A stretch of DNA of 6,174 nt from contig CALEYV010000017.1 in the NCBI GenBank assembly GCA_937927875.1, forward strand, positions 1-6,174, in the 5' to 3' direction. The stretch's first letter is position 1, and every line of letters starts with the position of its first letter. The position numbers and the translations under genes are program-made. Positions 1 to 6,174 of this stretch are shown in pieces. The stretch is from an uncultured Actinomycetes bacterium (GTDB lineage: Bacteria > Actinomycetota > Acidimicrobiia > IMCC26256 > PALSA-555). Below the pieces are notes generated by a model that made no database searches, was not told the DNA's origin, and saw nothing but the letters and a program-made list of their open reading frames with translations.

Positions 1-226
1 CTCGGTACCGCTCGACGTCGTTGCGCCGGAGGTAGTCGAGCAACCGACGGCGCTGACCGACCATCGTGAGCAGGCCGCGTCGCGAGTGATGGTCCTTGAC
101 GTGGACCTTCAGGTGCTCCGTCAGGTGGTTGATGCGCTCGGTGAGGAGCGCCACCTGGACCTCGGGCGAGCCGGTGTCGGTCTCGTGGAGGCGGTGCTCG
201 GTGATGGTGGCAGCGTGATCGGGCAT
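1..226 (-). CDS. rpsO: 30S ribosomal protein S15 (partial, C-terminus beyond the left edge)
   Basis: Encodes S15, a primary-binding 30S protein that binds the 16S rRNA central domain and nucleates platform assembly. Seventy-five residues are visible from an ATG at 226-224. Family signatures are clear: DTGSPEVQVALLTERI (17-32), KDHHSRRGLL (44-53) and QRRRLLDYLRRNDVERY (58-74). S15 is usually about 89 residues, so only the last dozen or so, normally ending in a LGLRR-like tail, are missing. The start is constrained: an in-frame TAG lies four codons upstream. The N-terminus is therefore a few residues shorter than in E. coli S15, with TGS at 18-20 rather than about 22-24. No strong Shine-Dalgarno is visible; an AGG lies about 14 nt upstream. 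It is the last gene seen of the minus-strand cluster, 78 nt after ribF. The identification is certain by motif. Confidence 0.97.
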   Translation of the reverse strand, partial: MPDHAATITEHRLHETDTGSPEVQVALLTERINHLTEHLKVHVKDHHSRRGLLTMVGQRRRLLDYLRRNDVERYR

Positions 227-304
227 GCGTTCTGGCTAGACCTGATGCGGTTTTGCCCAGGCTACCAGAGGCTGCCGGCCGGCCCCTGAGCGTGGTCGGC
301 GCGC
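227..304 (-). promoter_or_regulatory. ribF–rpsO intergenic gap with a candidate rpsO promoter
   Basis: This 78-nt gap is the longest in the minus-strand run, and rpsO often has its own promoter in bacteria. On the minus strand, TAGCCT (264 down to 259) matches the actinobacterial -10 pattern TAnnnT and would give a leader of roughly 25 nt before the rpsO ATG. No convincing -35 is visible. Just upstream, an imperfect inverted repeat at 267-287 (AGGGGC pairing with GCCTCT, one G-U pair, 9-nt loop) could form a weak hairpin. It has no T-run, so it is not a convincing intrinsic terminator. This is pattern matching only. Confidence 0.25.
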
Positions 305-1264
305 TCAGGTGCCGGCGATGGCTCGCGTCGCCTCGACGTCGCGACGCATCTGGGCGACGAGCTCGTCGACGGACTCGAAGCGCTCCTCGCCGCGCAGGCG
401 CTCCCGGAACCGCACCCGGACCGCCTGCCCGGTGAGGTCGCCGTCGAAGTCGAGCACGTGCACCTCGAGCACCGACTCGTCGGCGTCGTCGTAGAAGGTG
501 GGGCGCCGCCCGAGGGAGATGGCGCCGGGGCGCTCGACGCCGTCCTCGGCGAGGAACGTGCCGGCGTAGATCCCGTCCGCGGGGCGGCAGGACCGCGCCG
601 GCAGCGCGACGTTGGCGGTCGGGAAGTCGAGCGTGCGCCCGCGGCCGTCGCCGGTCACCACCGTGCCCCGCAGCTCGTAGGGGCGGGGCGGCCGGCCGAG
701 CATGGCGGCCGCGTCGGCGACCCGGCCCGCCGCGAGGAGCCGGCGGATCTCGGTCGAGGAGTACGGCGTCGCGTCGGAGCTGCCGTCGATCGGGATGAGC
801 CCCAGCCCGACCACCTCGAAGCCGAGCTCGGCGCCCATCTGCTCGAGCAGGCGCACGGTGCCGTGGCGGCGGTGCCCGAAGTGGAAGTCGGCGCCGATGA
901 CGACCACCCGGGCGCCGAGGGTGGCCACGAGCACGTCGCGCACGAAGTCCTCGGCGGTCTCCCGGCTGCGCTCCTCGTCGAAGGTGAGCACCGCGGTGAG
1001 GTCGAGATGGCCGGTGGCGTCGAGGAGCTCCAGCTTCTGCTCGAGCGTCGTGAGCAGGCACGGCGCGCTCCCGGGCCGCACCACCTCGGCCGGGTGACGG
1101 TCGAAGGTGAGGCACACCGCGGCCTGGCCGCGAGTCGTCGCGAGGTCCCGCACCAGGCGCAGCACGGCCTGGTGCCCGAGGTGCACGCCGTCGTAGGCGC
1201 CGATCGTCACGACCGCGCCGGCGGGTGACCGCGCGTCGCCGCCGAGGTCGTGGACGACGCGCAT
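305..1264 (-). CDS. ribF: Bifunctional riboflavin kinase / FAD synthetase
   Basis: A 319-residue cytosolic enzyme that phosphorylates riboflavin to FMN and adenylylates FMN to FAD; the length is typical of the family. The N-terminal FAD synthetase domain shows the nucleotide-binding motif TIGAYDGVHLGH (20-31), TFDRHP (53-58), GADFHFGH (124-131) and SSTEIRRLL (169-177). The C-terminal kinase domain shows GRGRTLDFPTANV (207-219), whose PTAN motif (215-218) binds metal and nucleotide. It also has GRRPTF and LEVHVLDFDGDLTG, which carries the expected catalytic Glu, and ends in a helix like SVDELVAQMRRDVEATR. The start is the ATG at 1264-1262 inside TGATG, sharing one base with the truB stop. There is no good Shine-Dalgarno, so translation probably depends on termination-reinitiation from truB. 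The same frame stays open for 130 codons upstream, but that stretch lies in truB and has no RibF character. Confidence 0.97.
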   Translation of the reverse strand: MRVVHDLGGDARSPAGAVVTIGAYDGVHLGHQAVLRLVRDLATTRGQAAVCLTFDRHPAEVVRPGSAPCLLTTLEQKLELLDATGHLDLTAVLTFDEERSRETAEDFVRDVLVATLGARVVVIGADFHFGHRRHGTVRLLEQMGAELGFEVVGLGLIPIDGSSDATPYSSTEIRRLLAAGRVADAAAMLGRPPRPYELRGTVVTGDGRGRTLDFPTANVALPARSCRPADGIYAGTFLAEDGVERPGAISLGRRPTFYDDADESVLEVHVLDFDGDLTGQAVRVRFRERLRGEERFESVDELVAQMRRDVEATRAIAGT

Positions 1265-2154
1265 CAGACCGGCGCCGGGGCCGCGACGACGACCGTGGGC
1301 TTGAACCCGCCCTTGCGGCGCTCGTAGACGGCGAGCAGCGCGCCGGCGCCGTCGACGAGCGCGAACGGGCCGTCGCCGGCCGCGGCGCCGAGGGCGGAGC
1401 CCGGGAACGTCATGCCGTGGCGGACGGCGCGGGCCTGCTCGTCGTCCACCGGGACCCGGGCCAGGTCGCGCACCGCCGCGACGGGCGGCAGCAGGGCGCC
1501 GGTCGGGTCGGCGGCGATCGTGTCGAGGTCGCGCGCCTCGTCGAGGCCGAACGAGCCGACCCGCAGCCGCCGCAGCGCGTCGAGGTGCGCGCACCCGCCC
1601 AGCGCGGCGCCGAGGTCGGCCGCCAGCGACCGCACGTACGTGCCGGGGCTGCACTCGACGAGGACCGTCGCCACCGGGTACGGCCCGGGCTCGAACGCCG
1701 CCACGTCGAGGCGGTCGATGCGGATCGGGCGCGCCGCCCGCTCGACCTCCTCGCCCCGGCGGGCCAGGTCGTGCAGGCGGCGGCCGCCGACCTTCAGCGC
1801 GCTCACCATGGGCGGCACCTGCTCGCCGTCACCGAGGAAGCGTCGCGCCGCCTCCTCGACCTGGGCTCGGGTCACCGGCAGCGGGCGGCGGTCGAGCACC
1901 GCGCCGCCGGCGTCGAGGGTGCTCGTCGCCACCCCGAGCATCACGTCCCCGCGGTAGGTCTTGGTGTGCTCCTGGAGGAAGCGCAGCAGCCGCGTCACCC
2001 GCCCCAGCCCGACCAGGAGCACGCCGGTCGCGTCGGGGTCGAGGGTGCCGGCGTGGCCGACCCGGCGCTGCTCGTAGACGCGGCGCAGCCGCGCCACGAC
2101 GTCGTGCGACGTGCACCCGGCCGGCTTGTCGACCACGACGAGTCCGTCGTGCAC
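1264..2154 (-). CDS. truB: tRNA pseudouridine(55) synthase TruB
   Basis: Converts U55 in the T-psi-C arm of tRNAs to pseudouridine and also acts as a tRNA-folding chaperone in the cytosol. The protein has 296 residues, typical for actinobacterial TruB. Motifs: VVDKPAGCTSHDVV (7-20), then GHAGTLDPDATGVL (33-46) with the catalytic Asp as D39 in GTLDP. Further on are KTYRGDVMLGV, VPPMVSALKVGGRRLHDLARRG, and the RNA-binding CSPGTYVRSLAADLG near the middle. The C-terminal part (FALVDGAGALLAVYERR) fits the actinobacterial C-terminal domain. The start is a GTG at 2154-2152, with GAGG at 2166-2163 spaced 8 nt from it and 16 nt after the nrnA stop. Its stop overlaps the ribF ATG as TGATG. Nothing unusual is seen in the catalytic residues. 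Confidence 0.97.
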   Translation of the reverse strand: MHDGLVVVDKPAGCTSHDVVARLRRVYEQRRVGHAGTLDPDATGVLLVGLGRVTRLLRFLQEHTKTYRGDVMLGVATSTLDAGGAVLDRRPLPVTRAQVEEAARRFLGDGEQVPPMVSALKVGGRRLHDLARRGEEVERAARPIRIDRLDVAAFEPGPYPVATVLVECSPGTYVRSLAADLGAALGGCAHLDALRRLRVGSFGLDEARDLDTIAADPTGALLPPVAAVRDLARVPVDDEQARAVRHGMTFPGSALGAAAGDGPFALVDGAGALLAVYERRKGGFKPTVVVAAPAPV

Positions 2155-2170
2155 CGCGACCGCCTCGCCG

Positions 2171-3130
2171 TCAGAGGGCGGCGCGGATCCGCGCGACCGT
2201 GGTGGGGATGCCGAGATCGGAGGTGAACCCCGCCGCGTAGCGGTGCCCGCCGCCGCCGTGCTCCTCGGCGACGCGCCGGACGTCGACCGCGCCGAGCGAC
2301 CGGAGGCTGACCCGCACCGAGCCGTCGGCCTCCTCCTTCAGGACGCAGGTGACCTCGGCCTCGGAGGTGCGACGCAGGATGTCGATGAGGCCCTCGACCT
2401 CGTCGATCGTCACGTCGTGACGCTCGAGCATGTCCTGGGTGACCGCGGTCCACACGAACGCCTGGTCGCAGCAGAGCTCGGCATGGGCGAGCGCCTCGCC
2501 GAGCAGCTGCAGGTACGCGAACCGGTGCTCCTCGAACAGCGTCCGCGACAGTCGCGCCACCGGCACGTCGAACTCGGTGAGCCGACGGGCCAGGTCGAAC
2601 ACCTCGGGCGTCGTCGTCTCGTACTGGAACCGGCCGGTGTCGCACACGATCGCGGCGTAGAGGCACACCGCGGCGTCCCGGTCGAGCGGCAGGCCGAGCG
2701 CGTCCACGAGCCGGTGCACGACCCACCCGCTCGCTGCCGCGTCGGGCTCGATCACGTTGACGGTCCCGTAGCGGTCGTTCGACACGTGATGGTCGATGAC
2801 CACCAGCTCGCGCGCGCGCTTGGCCGGGCCCTGGAGGCTGCCGAGGCGGCCGAGCGACCCGCAGTCGAACGTGACCATCACGTCGGGCTCGGCCGGGAAG
2901 TCGTCCGGCTTGGTGAGCAGGTCGAGGCCGGGCAGCTCGCGGTAGTGCGGCGCGACGACGAACGGGTGCGGGAACGAGGCGAGCACGTCGCGCCCGGCGG
3001 CCCGCAGGACGTGGAACAGCCCGAGCATCGAGCCCAGCGCGTCGCCGTCGGGGCTGACGTGGCAGGCCAGCGCGACCTGGCGGGCGCCGTCGACGAGGCT
3101 GGCCGCGCGGCCCAGCTCGGCGTCACTCAC
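2171..3130 (-). CDS. DHH/DHHA1 phosphoesterase (NrnA / CnpB type)
   Basis: A predicted Mn-dependent phosphoesterase of 319 residues. Family members degrade 2-5-mer oligoribonucleotides, dephosphorylate pAp, and in mycobacteria (CnpB/Rv2837c, also next to rbfA) hydrolyse cyclic di-AMP or pApA. Which activity dominates cannot be read from sequence. DHH domain: CHVSPDGDALGS (23-34) with metal ligands H24, D28 and D30; FDCG (88-91) with D89; VIDHH (111-115), the name-giving motif; and AAIVCDTGRF (159-168) with D164. The C-terminal DHHA1 domain ends in the substrate-binding EEHGGGGHRYAAGF (289-302). All expected ligands are present. The chosen start is the GTG at 3130, which overlaps the rbfA stop by 8 bp and has a strong GGGGGAG at 3141-3135. 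An alternative in-frame GTG at 3157 would add nine residues but has a poorer context. Confidence 0.93.
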   Translation of the reverse strand: MSDAELGRAASLVDGARQVALACHVSPDGDALGSMLGLFHVLRAAGRDVLASFPHPFVVAPHYRELPGLDLLTKPDDFPAEPDVMVTFDCGSLGRLGSLQGPAKRARELVVIDHHVSNDRYGTVNVIEPDAAASGWVVHRLVDALGLPLDRDAAVCLYAAIVCDTGRFQYETTTPEVFDLARRLTEFDVPVARLSRTLFEEHRFAYLQLLGEALAHAELCCDQAFVWTAVTQDMLERHDVTIDEVEGLIDILRRTSEAEVTCVLKEEADGSVRVSLRSLGAVDVRRVAEEHGGGGHRYAAGFTSDLGIPTTVARIRAAL

Positions 3131-3506
3131 CTGTCTCCCCCTCCCCTTCGCCTCCACCTCGATGGAGCCCGCGGATGATCTCCTCCACCCGCTGGCCCTG
3201 CTCGATGGCGGGGTCGGCCCGGAAGTGCAACCGGGGAAGGTACTTCAGCCGCACCTCCCGCCCCAGCACCGCGCGCAGGTGCGGCGCGGCCGACTTCAGG
3301 GCCGCGTGCGTCTCCTCGTCGGGGCGGTCGAGGGCGGCGTACCAGACGATGGCGTGGCGCAGGTCGGGGCTCACCTCGACGCCGGTGAGCGTGACGAGGG
3401 TGAGGCGGGGGTCGGAGCAGCGCTCGAGCTCGTCGGCGAGCGTCTCGAGGACGACCTCGTTGACGCGCAGGGTCCGGGCGTAGCGGCGGTGGGGGGTGGC
3501 CGGCAC
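3123..3506 (-). CDS. rbfA: 30S ribosome-binding factor A
   Basis: A 127-residue KH-fold factor that binds the pre-30S particle near helix 1 of 16S rRNA and helps late maturation, notably in the cold. Visible family features: RRYARTLRVNEVVLETLADEL (from 7), DPRLTLVTLTGVEVSPDLRHAIVWY (32-56), LRAVLGREVRLKYLPRLHFRAD (77-98), and a final helix around 103-114. The kink usually written A-x-G is A-A-P here (73-75). The tail is Gly/Glu-rich (117-127) because its codons also form the nrnA Shine-Dalgarno. The start is uncertain among three in-frame GTGs: 3506 is preferred because GGGGGAG (3521-3515) sits 8 nt away. GTG at 3512 would give a classic 4-bp GTGA overlap with the ylxP stop and add two residues; 3515 is less likely. 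Confidence 0.93.
   Translation of the reverse strand: MPATPHRRYARTLRVNEVVLETLADELERCSDPRLTLVTLTGVEVSPDLRHAIVWYAALDRPDEETHAALKSAAPHLRAVLGREVRLKYLPRLHFRADPAIEQGQRVEEIIRGLHRGGGEGEGETGE
3135..3141 (-). promoter_or_regulatory. Strong Shine-Dalgarno for the DHH phosphoesterase gene
   Basis: GGGGGAG lies 4 nt before the GTG at 3130, within a longer purine run (3135-3146). It decides the start over the upstream GTG at 3157. The run lies inside the rbfA coding sequence and encodes its Gly/Glu-rich tail. Confidence 0.6.
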
Positions 3507-3508
3507 CG

Positions 3509-3829
3509 TCACCACTCCCCCAGCTCGCCGTCGGGCGCGACGAGCTCGGCCCGCTCGACGTCGAGCAGCTCGACGTCCGGCGCGCCGGCCACGAACCGCT
3601 CGATCGTCGCCAGCACCTCGCGCAGGCGACCGTCGCTCTCGGCGACCGCGGCCACCGCGACCGCGGCTCGCTGCCACGTGTCCTGGTGGCCCACCTCGGC
3701 CACCGACACCTTGAAGCGGTGCCGGAGCCCGTCGACGATCGGCCGCACCGCGGCGCGCTTGGTCTTCAGCGACTGGCTCTCGGGGATCCAGAGCTCGAAG
3801 CGAACCGCGGCCGCGTACATCCCCACCAT
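3509..3829 (-). CDS. ylxP: YlxP/DUF503 family protein
   Basis: A small cytosolic protein of 106 residues in the DUF503 family, typified by B. subtilis YlxP, which is encoded between infB and rbfA as here. Its biochemical role is not settled; genomic context and a ferredoxin-like fold suggest a link to ribosome biogenesis (inference). Signatures: SLKTKR (20-25) and PIVDGLRHRFKVSVAEVGHQD (30-50) followed by TWQRAAVAVAAVA; a C-terminal Asp/Glu-rich segment follows. The start is the ATG at 3829; an in-frame ATG at 3820 (M4, starting MYAAAVRFEL) is almost as good and closer to some relatives' N-termini. Neither has a well-spaced Shine-Dalgarno. The gene starts only 23 nt from the divergent gene at 3853, so it is cut off from infB by a reversed two-gene block and probably needs its own promoter. 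Confidence 0.9.
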   Translation of the reverse strand: MVGMYAAAVRFELWIPESQSLKTKRAAVRPIVDGLRHRFKVSVAEVGHQDTWQRAAVAVAAVAESDGRLREVLATIERFVAGAPDVELLDVERAELVAPDGELGEW

Positions 3830-3852
3830 TGTGCCGGGGTACGGTCGGCCCG
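3830..3852. promoter_or_regulatory. Compact divergent start region with candidate -10 elements
   Basis: Only 23 nt separate the ylxP ATG (minus, 3829) from the ATG of the secreted-protein gene (plus, 3853). On the plus strand TACGGT (3840-3845) fits TAnnnT and ends 7 nt before the ATG, the spacing expected for a leaderless transcript starting at the A of ATG. On the minus strand TACCCC (3841-3836) sits 6 nt before the ylxP ATG but lacks the conserved final T. The two share the same TA step inside GTAC. There is no clear -35 on either strand and no Shine-Dalgarno for either gene. Plausible but unproven. Confidence 0.4.
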
Positions 3853-4344
3853 ATGCGACGGCTGGCGGCGCTGGCGGCCTTGTGCGGCGCCCTCGGGGTC
3901 GCCGCTCCCCTCTCCGCCGCGGCCAGCGTCCGCACCGCGGCCAACCCGGCCGCCGACGTGTGCGAGCCGATGGTCCGCAACGCGGTCGAGGCCAGCCTCG
4001 GCGCGCCGCTGCCGGGGACCCAGGTCGGCGGGTGGACCGGTCGCACCTACACGTGCACCTACCCGCTCGCGGCCGGGAAGCTGGTGCTGACGGTCGACGA
4101 CCTCGCCACCAAGAAGAAGGCCAAGGCCGCCTACCGGCGCCGGGCGGCGGCAGCGTCGCACCGCACCCGCCTGAACGGGCTCGGCAACGCCGCCTACCAG
4201 CAGGCCGACGGGACGCTGGTGGCGCTGAAGGACCAGTTCATCCTCACCGTCGACCCGACCGGGGCCCACGCCACGGTCGGGCCCTCCGACCTCGCCTTCG
4301 CGGCCGCGCTCGGCGTCATGGGCTGCTGGACCGGCGGCTCGTAG
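3853..4344 (+). CDS. Predicted secreted protein, unknown function
   Basis: A 163-residue protein not matched to a named function. It begins with a typical Sec signal peptide: MRR, a hydrophobic Ala/Leu core at residues 4-20, and likely cleavage after the alanines at 22-24. The cysteine at 11 is preceded by Ala-Ala-Leu, which is not a lipobox, so a free secreted protein is more likely than a lipoprotein. The mature part holds three cysteines (C37, C68, C158), a YTCTYP segment (66-71), a Lys/Arg/Ala-rich stretch (87-106), GLGNAAYQQADGTLVALKDQFILTV (109-133), and a final helix DLAFAAALGV. The Cys-x-Tyr, GLG-x-AAY, short-strand layout recalls small actinobacterial exported domains such as the DUF3558 type, but that is resemblance only. 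The start at ATG 3853 fits the signal peptide; TTG at 3829 would prepend eight residues. Codon use matches its neighbours, with no sign of recent transfer. The next gene starts 10 nt downstream. Confidence 0.8.
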   Translation: MRRLAALAALCGALGVAAPLSAAASVRTAANPAADVCEPMVRNAVEASLGAPLPGTQVGGWTGRTYTCTYPLAAGKLVLTVDDLATKKKAKAAYRRRAAAASHRTRLNGLGNAAYQQADGTLVALKDQFILTVDPTGAHATVGPSDLAFAAALGVMGCWTGGS

Positions 4345-4354
4345 CGGCCCCGCG

Positions 4355-4837
4355 ATGCTGAGCTGGAACGAGTTCCGGGCCGCCGAGCCCGACCTCGCCG
4401 AGGCCGGCCGCGCCCTCCTCTACCAGTTCGGCGGGGTCGGCCTGGCGTTCCTCGGCACGGTGCGCGCCGACGGCGGGCCGCGCCTGCACCCGATGTGCCC
4501 GATCCTCGTGCCGGACGGGCTGTTCGGGCTGCTCGAGCCGTCCCCGAAGCTCAACGACCTCCGTCGGGACCCGCGCTGCGCGCTGCACTCGTTCCCGCCC
4601 GCCGAGAACGAGGACGCCTTCTACGTGACGGGCCGGGTCGAGCTGCCGCGAGGCGAGGCCCTGCGCCGGACCGTCGACCAGGCCTTCCTCGCCGAGCGGC
4701 ACCTCGACGCGCCGCCGCCCGGCTTCGGGGACCAGACGCTCGTCGAGTTCCGGATCGACACCTGCCTGCTCACCCGGACCACCGGGCACGGCGACTGGGC
4801 GCCGCAGCACCGGGTGTGGCGAAGCCGCGACCGCTGA
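4355..4837 (+). CDS. Pyridoxamine 5'-phosphate oxidase-like (FMN/F420-binding split-barrel) family protein
   Basis: A 160-residue cytosolic protein predicted to adopt the flavin-binding split beta-barrel. After an N-terminal helix (FRAAEPDLAEAGRALL, 7-22) comes AFLGTVRADGGPRLHPM (31-47), the classic first strands of the fold. Then follow the strand-turn-strand ILVPDGLFGLLEP (50-62) and SPKLNDLRRDPRCAL (63-77), the Lys/Leu/Arg-Asp-Pro helix that contacts cofactor phosphate in relatives. FYVTGRVEL (89-97) is the next strand. Members bind FMN, F420 or haem, and many have no known substrate; true PdxH activity is unlikely because the family's C-terminal dimerisation segment is absent. It lies 10 nt after the secreted-protein gene, so the two are probably co-transcribed, and it converges on infB with 21 nt between stop codons. 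There is no clear Shine-Dalgarno. Specific cofactor and substrate are unknown. Confidence 0.82.
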   Translation: MLSWNEFRAAEPDLAEAGRALLYQFGGVGLAFLGTVRADGGPRLHPMCPILVPDGLFGLLEPSPKLNDLRRDPRCALHSFPPAENEDAFYVTGRVELPRGEALRRTVDQAFLAERHLDAPPPGFGDQTLVEFRIDTCLLTRTTGHGDWAPQHRVWRSRDR

Positions 4838-4858
4838 CGCTCGGCGCGCCGCGGCCGG

Positions 4859-4864
<6 letters not shown>
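4832..4864. terminator. Inverted repeat spanning both stop codons of a convergent gene pair (possible bidirectional terminator)
   Basis: CGCTGAC (4832-4838) and GTCAGCG (4858-4864) are perfect 7-bp inverted arms. Inside them CGGC (4842-4845) can pair with GCCG (4854-4857), giving a GC-rich hairpin with a 3-nt bulge and an 8-nt loop. The TGA of the split-barrel gene and the TGA of infB each lie within an arm. There is no T-run on either side, so intrinsic termination is only possible, not shown. Part of the symmetry arises because both genes end in CGC-TGA-C. Confidence 0.35.

Positions 4865-6174
<1,310 letters not shown>

Noticed and set aside
305..1654. A 449-residue minus-strand reading frame that would extend RibF upstream by 130 residues
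   Set aside because: The extension is an Arg/Ala/Gly-rich frame inside truB. RibF homology starts at the ATG at 1264, which overlaps the truB stop.
1225..2226. Long plus-strand frame opposite truB (333 residues)
   Set aside because: High-GC antisense shadow: Arg/Gly/Ala/Asp-biased with no domain, while the other strand encodes unmistakable TruB.
2111..3178. Long plus-strand frame opposite the DHH phosphoesterase gene (355 residues)
   Set aside because: Shadow of a real gene; composition-driven and without recognisable motifs.
3829..3852. TTG at 3829 as start of the secreted protein
   Set aside because: It would place eight polar residues (MCRGTVGP) before a well-formed signal peptide that starts at ATG 3853, and it has no Shine-Dalgarno.
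3162..4361. Plus-strand frame of 399 residues crossing rbfA, ylxP and the secreted-protein gene
   Set aside because: It runs antisense to two identified genes and out of frame with the third, with low-complexity composition.
4842..4857. Stacked palindromes CGGCGCGCCG and CGGCCG as a mobile-element or recombination site
   Set aside because: Short GC palindromes are expected by chance in DNA this GC-rich, and there is no integrase, transposase or paired copy in the window.

Overview
The window is a very GC-rich chromosomal segment, with codon third positions almost all G or C. It carries the conserved bacterial translation and ribosome-maturation cluster in the order infB – ylxP (DUF503) – rbfA – nrnA/cnpB-type DHH phosphoesterase – truB – ribF – rpsO, all on the minus strand. 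Base composition, GTG starts, a possible leaderless gene and protein flavour (for example the GAYDGVHLGH motif in RibF) suggest an actinobacterium, possibly of the Acidimicrobiia. The class-level guess comes from memory of related proteins and is not proven here.

Layout from the transcriptional 5' end (right edge) leftward. (i) infB, 4859 to the right edge, lacks its N-terminal part. (ii) A 1.03-kb block, 3830-4858, carries two genes on the opposite (plus) strand: a small predicted secreted protein, and an FMN-binding split-barrel (PNPOx-like) protein that ends tail-to-tail with infB. (iii) A tightly packed minus-strand run follows: ylxP, rbfA, nrnA, truB and ribF. Its junctions are overlaps or short gaps (2-nt gap or 4-bp overlap, 8-bp overlap, 16-nt gap, 1-bp TGATG overlap), the mark of one translationally coupled operon. 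(iv) After a 78-nt gap comes rpsO, truncated by the left edge.

How the genes work together: IF-2 drives initiation. RbfA (16S maturation), TruB (tRNA Psi55) and S15 (early 30S assembly) serve ribosome and tRNA production. NrnA-type DHH enzymes finish RNA decay and hydrolyse signalling dinucleotides. RibF makes FMN and FAD. YlxP is a small conserved protein linked to this cluster.

No previously undescribed system can be claimed; most of the window is ordinary housekeeping DNA. The items most worth a second look are the reversed two-gene block splitting infB from ylxP, the near-symmetric compact divergent start region at 3829-3853, the IF-2 G4 and G5 loops that both depart from consensus (TKVD, AAP), and the inverted repeat carrying both stop codons at the convergent junction. 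No tRNA, rRNA, CRISPR, insertion sequence or transposase was seen.
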